Assembly (NCBI GenBank): GCA_947630485.1
Contig: CANRHU010000032.1
Coordinates: forward strand, 1-38,103
Reading direction: 5' to 3'
Origin: an uncultured Lachnospiraceae bacterium
GTDB taxonomy: Bacteria; Bacillota; Clostridia; Lachnospirales; Lachnospiraceae
Length of the DNA stretch: 38,103 nt
Shown: piece by piece, positions 25,062 through 32,357 of the stretch
Numbering within the stretch: the first letter of the stretch is position 1
Layout: each line of letters opens with the position of its first letter
Notes under the pieces: generated by a model
The model's database searches: none
The model's input: the letters and a program-made list of their open reading frames with translations, nothing else
What the model was told of the DNA's origin: nothing
Made by a program: the position numbers and the translations under genes

Positions 25062-26399
25062 CTAAAACTTATACAGATATTCGCCGATTTCCCAGTCCGT
25101 CACCTGACAGCGGAACTCGTTCCACTCCCGCTTTTTCGCCTCCAGATACTTGGTGTAGACCGTCTCCCCAAGCACCGACTCCAGGAATTCGTCGTTTTCA
25201 AACTGCTCGATCGCCTCCCCCAAAGTCTCCGGCAGATGGCGGATTCCCCTCCGCTTCATCTCCGCCCTTGACAGGGAAAACGCGTTCCCGTAGAACGGCT
25301 TCGGCGGCACCATGCCGCGGCGGATGCCGTCGAGTCCTGCCGCCAGGCAGGCGGCCAGCGTCAGGTAGGGGTTCATGGCCGGGTCAGGGCTTCGAAGCTC
25401 AATCCGGGTGGACGCGCCCCGGTTGGAGGGAATCCGCATGACCTGCCCGCGGTTGGCCGCGGAAGCCCACGCGATATAGACCGGCGCGTCATAGCCCGGA
25501 ATCAGGCGCTTATAGGAATTGACCAGCGGATTCGTCAGAATCGTCATGGACTCGATATGGTACAGGATTCCCGCAAGGAACTGGTACGCCAGCTGGCTTA
25601 ATCCCATACTGTCGGACGGATCCGAGAACAGATTCTTGCCGAGCGCGTCCTCCAGGGACATATTGATATGCATACCGGAGCCGTTGACGCCCGCCTTCGG
25701 CTTGGGCATAAAGGTCGCGTGAAGGCCGTGACGCTTGGCGATCGTTTTCACGGCATTCCGGAACGTGATGATATTGTCGGCGGCGCGCAGCCCCCGCTCA
25801 TACTGGATATCCACCTCATGCTGGGCGGGCGCGATCTCGTGATGGGAGGACTCGATCGCAAACCCCATCTCCTCCAGATTCAGCACGATATCCCTCCGCA
25901 CATTCTCCGCCAGGTCGATGGGCGCCACGTCAAAATATCCGGCCGTCTCGTGGGTCTGGGTCGTAGGCCGCCCTTCCTCGTCCGCATGGAACAGGAAAAA
26001 CTCGCATTCCGGTCCCACGTTGAAATAATATCCCATGCTCTCGGCCTCCGAGAGCACTTTTTTCAGGACATATCTGGGATCCCCTTCAAACGGAGTCCCG
26101 TCCGGACAGTAGACGTCGCAGAGGAGCCTCGCCACCTTCCCCTGCTGCGGTCTCCACGGAAAGATCTCAAACGTATCCAGATCCGGATGCAGATACATAT
26201 CCGTCTCTTCCTCCCGCACGAAGCCCTCGATGGCCGAACCGTCGAACATGCAGAGGTTATCCAGCGCCTTTCCCAGCTGCCCGGCCGTAATCGCCACATT
26301 TTTCAGCATCCCGAAAATGTCCGTGAACTGCAGCCGGATGAATTCCACATCCTCCTCTTCCACCATACGGATGATATCGTCTTTATTGTATCTTCCCAT
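25062..26399 (-). CDS. glnA: Glutamine synthetase, type I
   Basis: This 445-residue enzyme makes glutamine from glutamate, ammonia and ATP. Visible landmarks are the Asp-rich latch loop DGSAIEGFVREEE, the metal-binding VGPECEFFLF, the NGSGMHINMSL loop and the RSPDPAMNPYL segment with substrate contacts. The length fits the GSI-alpha group of Firmicutes, and I see no NLYDLPPEE-type adenylylation site, so control is probably by feedback and expression. AAAGGAG precedes the ATG. A consensus promoter and a hairpin-bearing leader of about 125 bases lie upstream, and an ANTAR gene lies downstream. Confidence 0.96.
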   Translation of the reverse strand: MGRYNKDDIIRMVEEEDVEFIRLQFTDIFGMLKNVAITAGQLGKALDNLCMFDGSAIEGFVREEETDMYLHPDLDTFEIFPWRPQQGKVARLLCDVYCPDGTPFEGDPRYVLKKVLSEAESMGYYFNVGPECEFFLFHADEEGRPTTQTHETAGYFDVAPIDLAENVRRDIVLNLEEMGFAIESSHHEIAPAQHEVDIQYERGLRAADNIITFRNAVKTIAKRHGLHATFMPKPKAGVNGSGMHINMSLEDALGKNLFSDPSDSMGLSQLAYQFLAGILYHIESMTILTNPLVNSYKRLIPGYDAPVYIAWASAANRGQVMRIPSNRGASTRIELRSPDPAMNPYLTLAACLAAGLDGIRRGMVPPKPFYGNAFSLSRAEMKRRGIRHLPETLGEAIEQFENDEFLESVLGETVYTKYLEAKKREWNEFRCQVTDWEIGEYLYKF

Positions 26400-26477
26400 A
26401 ATCGTGATCTCCTTTTCTGCAGGCTTCTTTCCGCGGTGCGCGCGACAGCCGCCGCGGCCTAACGCACGCCCGGATAA

Positions 26478-26510
26478 GAAAGAAGGGTGTCACAAATAAA
26501 TGTAACCCCC
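26478..26510 (-). promoter_or_regulatory. Hairpin in the glnA leader, possible antitermination target
   Basis: On the minus strand AAGGGGGTTACA and TGTGACACCCTT pair around a six-base loop (TTTATT) with one mismatch and one G-U pair. A T/C-rich stretch (CTTTCTT) follows. It lies in the untranslated leader of glnA. A weak terminator with a six-base loop is compatible with ANTAR-type control, but the loop lacks the expected A1/G4 pattern. Confidence 0.4.
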
Positions 26511-26531
26511 TTGCTACATAAATATGTGAAA

Positions 26532-26560
26532 ATCATATCAGCAGAACACAAAAATGTCAA
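26532..26560 (-). promoter_or_regulatory. glnA promoter
   Basis: On the minus strand a perfect TTGACA (26555-26560), a 17-base spacer and TATGAT (26532-26537) precede glnA, placing the start of transcription near 26525. The -35 box lies inside a 15-bp perfect inverted repeat. Confidence 0.8.
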
Positions 26561-26598
26561 CGGAAAAAGCATTTCACCGATATCTTTTTCCGTTGACA
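26555..26598. terminator. 15-bp perfect inverted repeat: cadA terminator or glnA operator
   Basis: TGTCAACGGAAAAAG (26555-26569) and its exact complement (26584-26598) flank a 14-base loop. On the minus strand the hairpin is followed by TTTTTG and lies 53 bases after the stop of the P-type ATPase, so it could end that transcript. It also covers the -35 box of glnA, so it may double as an operator. Confidence 0.6.
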
Positions 26599-26651
26599 GC
26601 TTCTGCCCTGTATGCCTTTTCCGCGCGGGCGCGCCGCACGAAACGTCTAGG

Positions 26652-28562
26652 TCAGCGGCCTTCTTTTCCCCTGTAGCCCAGCGCCCGGATCGCGTTTAAG
26701 ATCGCCAGCACCGACACGCCCACATCGCCGAACACCGCCATCCACATTCCCGAAACGCCCAGGGCCACGAAAAGCAGGATCAGAATCTTTACGCCGATAG
26801 CGAAAACAATGTTCTGCCGGACGATTCCGACCGTCTTTCTGGCGATCCGGATGCCGTCCACGATCTTCGACGGCTCATCCGTCATGATAACCACATCCGC
26901 CGCCTCCACGGCCGCGTCGGAGCCGATGCCGCCCATCGCGATCCCAACGTCCGCCCTCGAGAGCACCGGCGCGTCGTTGATGCCGTCGCCGACAAAGGCG
27001 AGCGTCCGCCCCGCGGGCTTCTCGGCGAGAAGCGCCTCCACCTTCGCAACCTTATCGGCCGGAAGAAGACCTCCGTATACGCGGTCCAGTCCCAGTTTCT
27101 TCGCGACGGCCTGGCCCACGGATTCCTTATCGCCGGTCAGCATTACGAGGGACGCGACTCCCTCCGCGCGCAGGCCGGCCAATGCGGCCGGGACATCCTC
27201 TCGGACCGTGTCGGAAATCGTGACCGTACCGATAAACTCCCGGTCTCTCGCCACGTAAAGCGTCGTCCCCGCCGCGTCCGCGGCCGGACGGAAGGCGATA
27301 TTCTGAAGGTTCATCAGCTTTTCGTTGCCGATATAAATGTTTCCGGCGCCGGGCATATCCTTTAGAACCGCGTGAATCCCGTGACCCGCGATCTCCTCCA
27401 CGGACACGATCCGGTTCTGATCTAACAGAGGCTCCTCCGTCCCCGTTTGCGAATCCTTCATCTGCTCCTTATAGGCTTCCAGCACCGACATCGCGATCGG
27501 ATGCGTGGAATGGCACTCGCCGTAAGCCGCCAGTTTAAGCAGCTCGCGGCTGCCGATCCCTTCCGGCCGCACATCCGTCACCGCAAATCTCCCGGTAGTC
27601 AGCGTCCCGGTTTTGTCAAACACCACCGTATCCAGCGTGCCCAGAGCCTCCAGATAATTGCTGCCCTTGATCAGGATTCCCTGCTTCGACGCCGCGCCGA
27701 GTCCGCCGAAGAAGCTTAGCGGCACAGAGATCACCAGCGCGCAGGGACACGACACCACAAGGAAGCTGCATGCGCGGTAGACCCACACGGACCACGCCTG
27801 CCCGGCCAGAAGCGGCGGAAGCAGCGCGAGCGCCAGCGCCAGAAAAACCACGACCGGCGTATAGACACGCGCAAACCGGGTGATGAAATTCTCCGCTCTC
27901 GCTTTTCTCGAGCTTGCATTCTCCACCAGCTCCAAAATCTTCGCCACGGTGGAATCGTCATAGCGCTTCGTGACACGCACCTCTAAAAGCCCGCTCAGGT
28001 TAATGGAGCCGCTGACGATAGCCTCGCCTTCCCCGATCGCGGCCGGCATGGATTCTCCGGTCAGCGCCTTCGTATCCAGGCTGGATGTGCCCTTCACCAC
28101 AACGCCGTCAAGCGGCACGCGCTCGCCGGGCCGAATCACGACCGTCTCGCCGATCTCCACCTCGTCCGGATCCACCTGCTCTTCCGCGCCGCCGCGGACC
28201 ACATTGGCAAATTCCGGATTAATATCCATCAGGTCGGAAATGGATTTGCGGGATTTGTTCACCGCGTAGTCGTTGAAAAACTCTCCCACCTGGTAGAACA
28301 GCATAACCGCGACCGCTTCCTCGTAAGCCCCCACAAAAACCGCCCCCACGGTAGCGACCGTCATCAGGAAATTCTCGTCAAACACCTGCCCGCCGCGGAT
28401 TGTCCTGGCTGCCTTTAACGGGATGTCATAGCCCGCCGCAAGGTACGAAACCGCAAAACAAATCCAGTCGACCGGATGAATCCTCTCGGCTGCGATTCCC
28501 GCAATCAGAAACACGGCGCTCACCACAAGACGCACAATCATTTTTTTCTGTTTTTTCGTCAT
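26652..28562 (-). CDS. Cadmium/zinc-type heavy-metal P-type ATPase
   Basis: This 636-residue P1B-type ATPase exports soft divalent metals at ATP cost. The membrane ion site SCPCALV, the phosphorylated Asp in DKTGTLTTG, the TGES actuator loop and the TGDKES and GDGINDAP motifs are present. It begins close to the first membrane helix with a short Lys-rich tail, so the usual N-terminal heavy-metal-associated Cys domain is missing. CPC in the ion site and the adjacent ArsR repressor point to Cd/Zn/Pb rather than copper. It follows the repressor by 33 bases and is surely co-transcribed. Confidence 0.92.
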   Translation of the reverse strand: MTKKQKKMIVRLVVSAVFLIAGIAAERIHPVDWICFAVSYLAAGYDIPLKAARTIRGGQVFDENFLMTVATVGAVFVGAYEEAVAVMLFYQVGEFFNDYAVNKSRKSISDLMDINPEFANVVRGGAEEQVDPDEVEIGETVVIRPGERVPLDGVVVKGTSSLDTKALTGESMPAAIGEGEAIVSGSINLSGLLEVRVTKRYDDSTVAKILELVENASSRKARAENFITRFARVYTPVVVFLALALALLPPLLAGQAWSVWVYRACSFLVVSCPCALVISVPLSFFGGLGAASKQGILIKGSNYLEALGTLDTVVFDKTGTLTTGRFAVTDVRPEGIGSRELLKLAAYGECHSTHPIAMSVLEAYKEQMKDSQTGTEEPLLDQNRIVSVEEIAGHGIHAVLKDMPGAGNIYIGNEKLMNLQNIAFRPAADAAGTTLYVARDREFIGTVTISDTVREDVPAALAGLRAEGVASLVMLTGDKESVGQAVAKKLGLDRVYGGLLPADKVAKVEALLAEKPAGRTLAFVGDGINDAPVLSRADVGIAMGGIGSDAAVEAADVVIMTDEPSKIVDGIRIARKTVGIVRQNIVFAIGVKILILLFVALGVSGMWMAVFGDVGVSVLAILNAIRALGYRGKEGR

Positions 28563-28595
28563 AACGATCTGCCTCGATTCTGTCTGTTTTCTGTT

Positions 28596-28976
28596 TCACT
28601 CGCTGATATGCTCCATGCCCTGGGCCAGGATCGTCTGGATATGGTCGTCGGACAGGGAATAAAACACGGTCTTGCCTTCGCGCCTGAACTTCACGAGACG
28701 CATCTGCTTTAACACGCGCAGCTGGTGGGAAACCGCCGACTGTCCCATCATAAGAAGGGTCGCGATATCGCAGACGCACATCTCCGACTGGCTCAGCACA
28801 TACAAAATCTTGATCCGCGTCGAATCGCCGAATATCTTAAAAAACTCCGCCAGATCCAGAAGCTCCTGCTCCTGGGGCATGACCTTCTCTACCTTCCTCA
28901 CAATATCCTCGTGGACATGGATAAACTCGCAGACGCCGTCCGCCACTTCCTGCTCGATCTGTTCACGCTCCGTCAT
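28596..28976 (-). CDS. ArsR/SmtB-family metal-sensing repressor
   Basis: This 126-residue winged-helix repressor releases DNA when it binds metal. It has a CadC-like alpha-3N site (C67-V-C69 in EMCVCD, with C16 as a candidate partner) and the SmtB-like alpha-5 site (D111-H112 and H123-x-x-E126 at the very C-terminus), so both site types look intact. The recognition helix is QSAVSHQLRVLKQM. I chose the ATG at 28976, eight bases after AAAGGAG; an upstream ATG would put the ribosome site inside the gene. Its probable operator lies just upstream, so it likely represses itself and the ATPase. Confidence 0.93.
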   Translation of the reverse strand: MTEREQIEQEVADGVCEFIHVHEDIVRKVEKVMPQEQELLDLAEFFKIFGDSTRIKILYVLSQSEMCVCDIATLLMMGQSAVSHQLRVLKQMRLVKFRREGKTVFYSLSDDHIQTILAQGMEHISE

Positions 28977-28997
28977 TGAAAATACTCCTTTCCGTTT

Positions 28998-29019
28998 CAT
29001 ATGAACAAGTATTCATATG
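28998..29019. promoter_or_regulatory. Probable ArsR/SmtB operator (imperfect 22-bp dyad)
   Basis: The dyad has outer arms CATATGAA and TTCATATG with TGAACA-AG-TATTCA at the core. This closely matches the 12-2-12 operators known for SmtB/ZiaR/CadC repressors. It lies just downstream of the -10 of the repressor-ATPase operon, so binding would block transcription start. Confidence 0.8.
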
Positions 29020-29050
29020 TTTATACTAACACATTTCCTGTGATTGTCAA
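29020..29050 (-). promoter_or_regulatory. Promoter of the metal-resistance operon
   Basis: On the minus strand a perfect TTGACA (29045-29050) lies upstream of TATAAA (29020-29025) with a long 19-base spacer; AGTATA at 17 bases is an alternative -10. The operator adjoins on the downstream side. Confidence 0.6.
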
Positions 29051-29091
29051 TACGCAAAATGAAAATTCTGCCGGCATTTTCCCGGAAGCGG

Positions 29092-29120
29092 TTGCGAAAA
29101 CCTTCCGTTTCGGCTATACT
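29092..29120 (+). promoter_or_regulatory. Promoter of the two-domain acetyltransferase gene
   Basis: TTGCGA (29092-29097), a 17-base spacer and TATACT (29115-29120) lie about 95 bases ahead of the start codon. Confidence 0.6.
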
Positions 29121-29215
29121 CAAGTCATAATATATCCGCGCGGAGCCGTTTCTGTCCGCAGAAATTTCTGCCGGAACATTCGCCGCGCCCAAGCCGCGCA
29201 AAAGGAGGTATCTTC

Positions 29216-30163
29216 ATGCGCCTGATTCATACCCAAACCTTAACCGCCCCGCAGAAGGACGCCGTCCGCGCGCTGACGGACGCGTGCCGCAAGGCAGAAC
29301 CGATCACTCTCTCCGCCCCATCCGAGGACGGGCTGGACTACCTTCTGGTCTATGAAAATGAGTCGGAGGACAGCCTGCTGATTGCTTTCAGCTTTCTCTT
29401 TTTCGTGCCGCAGGAGGATTCCGCCGAAACAGTCTTCACCTGCGAATATACCGCCTTCGTACATCCGCGTTTCCGCAGGCAGGGCCATTTCACCTCCATG
29501 CTGAACGCGGCCCTCTCGCTGGCTGACGCCTTCGAAAAAGAGCATAACTGCTCCGTCGATTTCTGTTTTCTGACCGATGAAAAATCGCCGGCCGCTTCCG
29601 CCGTACTGGAAACGATCGGCGCGGAATACTGGTATTCCGAATATAAGATGGTCCGGCCGCTTCGCCCGGACGACAAAAACTACTCGCCTGCCGTGAAAAT
29701 CGAAACGGCGGACGCCGCTTCCTGCGGGGACGCTGACGGTTCCGCCTCCTGTCCCTCTCCCCTCTTCACCGCTTCGCTGAACGGCGAGATCATCGGAACC
29801 TGCGCCCTCCTTCCATCCGCGGACGAGGTCTATCTCTATGCGTTCCAGATCCGCGACGCTTTCCGGAGCCAGGGGCACGGCAAGGATTTTCTGCGCGGAA
29901 TGCTGACCCTTCTTGCGGACAGGTTCTTTTGCGGGGCAGACCGGCAGGCCGATCCGCAGGAAGATAATACGAGCAGTGCGTCACTGGCGCTTAGTTCGCA
30001 TGGAAATACAGAAAGCGTGCCACTGGCACCCTTTCTGCATGGAAATACGGCGGCCGGCGCTTCCGTCTCCGTCCAGGTTTCCGGCCTCAATTATATCGCC
30101 AGAAACCTGTACAAAAAAACAGGGTTCCGCAAGACGGAATCCCTGTCCTATTATATCTACTGA
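29216..30163 (+). CDS. Tandem-GNAT acetyltransferase carrying an in-frame repeat insertion
   Basis: The 315-residue protein has two GNAT-like halves: an N-terminal one with acetyl-CoA loop HPRFRRQGHFTSML, and a C-terminal one with RDAFRSQGHGKDFL and the end motif SGLNYIARNLYKKTGF. AAAGGAGG precedes the ATG. Between the C-terminal helix ending LTLLADRFFCG and the strand VSVQVSGLNYI lies about 40 residues of low-complexity sequence. Residues about 251-278 of it are encoded by 39-bp hairpin repeats also found in nearby intergenic DNA. The frame stays open because each unit is 13 codons. The substrate is unknown, and whether the insert affects activity cannot be told. Confidence 0.87.
   Translation: MRLIHTQTLTAPQKDAVRALTDACRKAEPITLSAPSEDGLDYLLVYENESEDSLLIAFSFLFFVPQEDSAETVFTCEYTAFVHPRFRRQGHFTSMLNAALSLADAFEKEHNCSVDFCFLTDEKSPAASAVLETIGAEYWYSEYKMVRPLRPDDKNYSPAVKIETADAASCGDADGSASCPSPLFTASLNGEIIGTCALLPSADEVYLYAFQIRDAFRSQGHGKDFLRGMLTLLADRFFCGADRQADPQEDNTSSASLALSSHGNTESVPLAPFLHGNTAAGASVSVQVSGLNYIARNLYKKTGFRKTESLSYYIY
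29966..30050 (+). repeat. 39-bp hairpin repeat family, locus A (inside a coding gene)
   Basis: A degenerate unit (29966-29997), a full 39-bp unit (29998-30036) and a partial GCATGGAAATAC linker (30037-30048) form the array. The full unit's stem is AGAAAG/CTTTCT plus GTGCC/GGCAC around ACT. It is translated in frame as HGNTESVPLAPFL. Confidence 0.85.
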
Positions 30164-30200
30164 TACGGCCCGCGCGCCGCGCCGGCGCCGGCCTCTGTCC

Positions 30201-30294
30201 GCATGGAAATACAAACAAAGCGTCACTGGCGCTCCGCTTGCATGGAAATACGAACAAAGCGTCACTGGCGCGTTGTTTGTATACTGACGTAAAA
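30201..30294 (+). repeat. 39-bp hairpin repeat family, locus B (two units)
   Basis: Two exact 39-bp periods at 30201-30239 and 30240-30278 each start GCATGGAAATAC and contain AAAGCGTCACTGGCGC. The array ends in GTATACTGACGTAAAA, matching the end at locus D. It lies between two convergent genes (acetyltransferase and mrp). Confidence 0.9.
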
Positions 30295-30313
30295 GCAGGC
30301 AGCCGTCTGCCGC
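30291..30313 (-). terminator. Probable terminator of the mrp gene
   Basis: On the minus strand GGCAG-ACGG-CTGCC forms a short stem after the mrp stop, followed within a few bases by TTTTAC. The T run belongs to the end of the hairpin-repeat array. Confidence 0.5.
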
Positions 30314-30317
30314 AGTC

Positions 30318-31166
30318 CTAGCCCGCGATTTTCGCGGCTGCCTCATCCAGCCACGGGGCCTCCACATATTCCACGGAGCCCTCATCCACCGCTTTTGCCA
30401 CTGCCGGCTCGATCGGAAGCTTCGCCAGCACGCAGGTATCGTAATCCACCGCGATCTCGTCGATCCGGCTCTCGCCGAAGACCGAAATCTTCTTTCCGCA
30501 GTCCGGGCAGGTGAGATAGCTCATATTCTCCACAATACCCAGAATCGGAATATCCATCTTCTTCGCCATGTTGACCGCCTTGCCCACGATCATGGAGACC
30601 AGCTCCTGGGGCGACGTGACGATCACGATGCCGTCCACCGGCAGGGACTGAAAGACCGTCAGCGGCACGTCCCCGGTTCCCGGAGGCATATCCACAAACA
30701 TATAGTCGATATCCTTCCAATACGTCTCATTCCAGAACTGCTTCACCGCCCCCGCAATCACAGGGCCGCGCCAGATCACCGGATCGGTGTCATTTTCAAG
30801 AAGCAGGTTGGCGGACATGATCTGAATCCCCGTGCTGGTCGTAGCCGGAATCATCAGATTCGAACCGCCGATCTCCGCCATGCCGATGCCCCCGTCGATG
30901 CCGAACGCCTTCGGGATGGACGGGCCGGTAATATCCGCGTCAAGGATTGCGGTCCGATAGCCCTTCGCGTTCATCTTCACCGCCAGAAGGGACGTGACCA
31001 GAGATTTGCCTACGCCGCCCTTGCCGCTCACGACGCCGATCACCCGCTTCACCGAGCTGGCCGGATTCAGCGCCTCCAGAAAGCTCTGCTGATCCTGGGT
31101 TCTGCTGGAACAGCTGGCCCCGCAGGTACTGCAGTTATGGGTACAGTTCTCAATCGCTTCTGCCAT
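30318..31166 (-). CDS. mrp: Mrp/NBP35-family Fe-S carrier ATPase
   Basis: This 282-residue P-loop NTPase binds and hands on Fe-S clusters to apoproteins. The deviant Walker A GKGGVGKS is near residue 50. The C-terminal CPDCG CxxC, where a bridging cluster sits in the dimer, is present. The N-terminus adds a second Cys cluster, C8-x3-C12-x2-C15-x3-C19, as in NBP35-like proteins. GAAGGAG lies ahead of the ATG. It follows folT by 93 bases on the same strand. The NifU-like scaffold at the left of the window is a possible cluster donor, which is inference only. Confidence 0.93.
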   Translation of the reverse strand: MAEAIENCTHNCSTCGASCSSRTQDQQSFLEALNPASSVKRVIGVVSGKGGVGKSLVTSLLAVKMNAKGYRTAILDADITGPSIPKAFGIDGGIGMAEIGGSNLMIPATTSTGIQIMSANLLLENDTDPVIWRGPVIAGAVKQFWNETYWKDIDYMFVDMPPGTGDVPLTVFQSLPVDGIVIVTSPQELVSMIVGKAVNMAKKMDIPILGIVENMSYLTCPDCGKKISVFGESRIDEIAVDYDTCVLAKLPIEPAVAKAVDEGSVEYVEAPWLDEAAAKIAG

Positions 31167-31259
31167 ATCGTTTACTCCTTCATTAACGGACCTATCGTCC
31201 GGATTTTACAGTCTGTCTGAACCTTGAGAAGACGCGTCCGTCCGCACTTCCGCTGCCGG

Positions 31260-31853
31260 TCAGGCCGTCTTGCGGATGGCCCGAAGCACGCCTCCATGCT
31301 CCAGCGCCCATGCCATGGAATAGAAAATCATGGAATTGATCGGCCACATGATCAGATTCTTCAAAACGCGCATGGGCAAAAGCGCCAGAAATCCCTTCTC
31401 ATACATCATCGTCAGCCACAGCGTGCCCAAAAGCATGTTGCAGACGACCGACACCGTCAGCTCCGCGGCCAGCACCCTGCGCAGGCTCAGCGGACGCTTA
31501 TACAGGAAACATCCATACAGCACGCCGGCCGCCATGGCGCTTATGGTCCAGCCCGGGAAGAACGCGCCTGTCGGCTTCACAAGATATTTGAGGATATCCA
31601 AAGCGCCGCCGAACAGGCCTCCGACCACCGGTCCGTAGAGATAATACACGAACTGGTTGGCAATCGTGGAAAAACCGATCTTGATGTAATCGCCAAGCAC
31701 CAGTGTAAACGCGCCCAGCACCATGGCGACCGCCCCGAAAAGCCCGAGCGTTGTGATCGTCCTCACACGGACGCCTTTCACCGTCCGCCCGTCCGGTCCG
31801 TAGTCATAAAATTCTCTGTAAGATTCCTGAAACAAAGTTGCTAATTTCTTCAT
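31260..31853 (-). CDS. folT: Folate-specific ECF transporter substrate-binding subunit
   Basis: This 197-residue membrane protein has about six hydrophobic helices and matches the folate family of ECF S components, which bind folate and dock to a shared EcfAA'T module encoded elsewhere. Typical features are the short cytoplasmic N-terminus and the GPVVGGLFGGALDILKYLV helix. AAAGGAGG precedes the ATG. The leader upstream holds a tetrahydrofolate riboswitch and an anti-ribosome-site segment, which supports the folate assignment and shows control by folate status. Confidence 0.9.
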   Translation of the reverse strand: MKKLATLFQESYREFYDYGPDGRTVKGVRVRTITTLGLFGAVAMVLGAFTLVLGDYIKIGFSTIANQFVYYLYGPVVGGLFGGALDILKYLVKPTGAFFPGWTISAMAAGVLYGCFLYKRPLSLRRVLAAELTVSVVCNMLLGTLWLTMMYEKGFLALLPMRVLKNLIMWPINSMIFYSMAWALEHGGVLRAIRKTA

Positions 31854-31858
31854 AAAAA

Positions 31859-31899
31859 ATTACCTCCTTTGCAGACCTCTTACCACAACAGGAGATAAT
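31859..31899 (-). promoter_or_regulatory. Ribosome-site sequestering hairpin of folT
   Basis: On the minus strand ATTATCTCCT (31890-31899) can pair with AGGAGGTAAT (31859-31868) over ten bases with one G-U pair, around a 21-base loop. This would bury the folT ribosome site, so the riboswitch probably acts on translation. Confidence 0.7.
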
Positions 31900-31914
31900 C
31901 ATCCTATCTTCCAT

Positions 31915-32073
31915 TGCAGCGGGATGCGACCTGCGCACCGCGGGATCGCGGCAGTCCGGCCCATACTCCCCGAATGGGCCCTGCGCCCACTCTTCGGCCG
32001 TCCGCCCGTCTCCTTCGTCCCACCGGCAACTCCCCGTCCGATGGGCACTTGACGCGCGCAAATCTACTCTGCA
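31915..32073 (-). ncRNA. Tetrahydrofolate (THF) riboswitch with enlarged inner arm
   Basis: The minus-strand leader has the THF aptamer hallmarks. P1 is TGCAG/CTGCA, then AGAGTAG. P2 pairs TTTGCGC with GCGCAGG. TCAAGTG forms the J2/3-like stretch, and the 3' part reads CGCGGTGCGCAGGTCGCATC. It sits before folT, the classic context. At about 159 bases it is clearly longer than the usual 90-100, because the inner P3/P4 region carries extra GC-rich stems. Confidence 0.85.
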
Positions 32074-32100
32074 TTCTATTCTGTTTTCCGTGACCGTATC

Positions 32101-32129
32101 ATCATACCACTGTTTCACGGAAATTACAA
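32101..32129 (-). promoter_or_regulatory. folT promoter
   Basis: On the minus strand TTGTAA (32124-32129), a 17-base spacer and TATGAT (32101-32106) would start a leader of about 240 bases that contains the THF riboswitch. Confidence 0.65.
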
Positions 32130-32142
32130 GGGGATTTTCACC

Positions 32143-32171
32143 TTGCCATTTTTATCCGGACATAGTACAAT
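32143..32171 (+). promoter_or_regulatory. Promoter of the acyltransferase gene, overlapping the repeat array
   Basis: TTGCCA (32143-32148), a 17-base spacer and TACAAT (32166-32171) form a promoter facing away from the folT promoter. The -10 merges with the first hairpin-repeat unit, so the leader of the transcript would begin with the repeats. Confidence 0.6.
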
Positions 32172-32292
32172 ACGAGGAGAGCGTCACCGGCGCTCTGCCC
32201 GCATGGAAATACAAGCAGAACGTCACTGGCGCTCTGCTTGCATGGAAATACAAACAAAGCGTCACTGGCGCTTTGTTCGCATGAAAATACAG
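32168..32292 (+). repeat. 39-bp hairpin repeat family, locus C (three units plus partial)
   Basis: A first degenerate unit (about 32168-32200), two exact 39-bp units (32201-32239 and 32240-32278) and a partial GCATGAAAATAC form the longest array. Stems differ between units (AAGCAGA/TCTGCTT and AACAAAG/CTTTGTT), while the TCACTGG loop is kept in the two exact units (TCACCGG in the first). Confidence 0.92.
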
Positions 32293-32357
32293 CCGAAGGC
32301 CGAACGGCAGAAGCGTCCCGGCCCCATCCATCTGACGACCCGCGCAAAGGAGATAGC

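Noticed and set aside
29998..30278. Acetyltransferase as a pseudogene broken by repeats
   Set aside because: The frame is open to the end, and the conserved GNAT C-terminus follows the insertion intact.
32090..32284. Small protein of AWKYKQSVTGAL repeats
   Set aside because: It is only the translation of the 39-bp hairpin repeats; it starts upstream of the promoter and has no ribosome site.
32168..32292. CRISPR array
   Set aside because: The units are contiguous 39-bp tandem repeats without unique spacers, and no cas genes are present.
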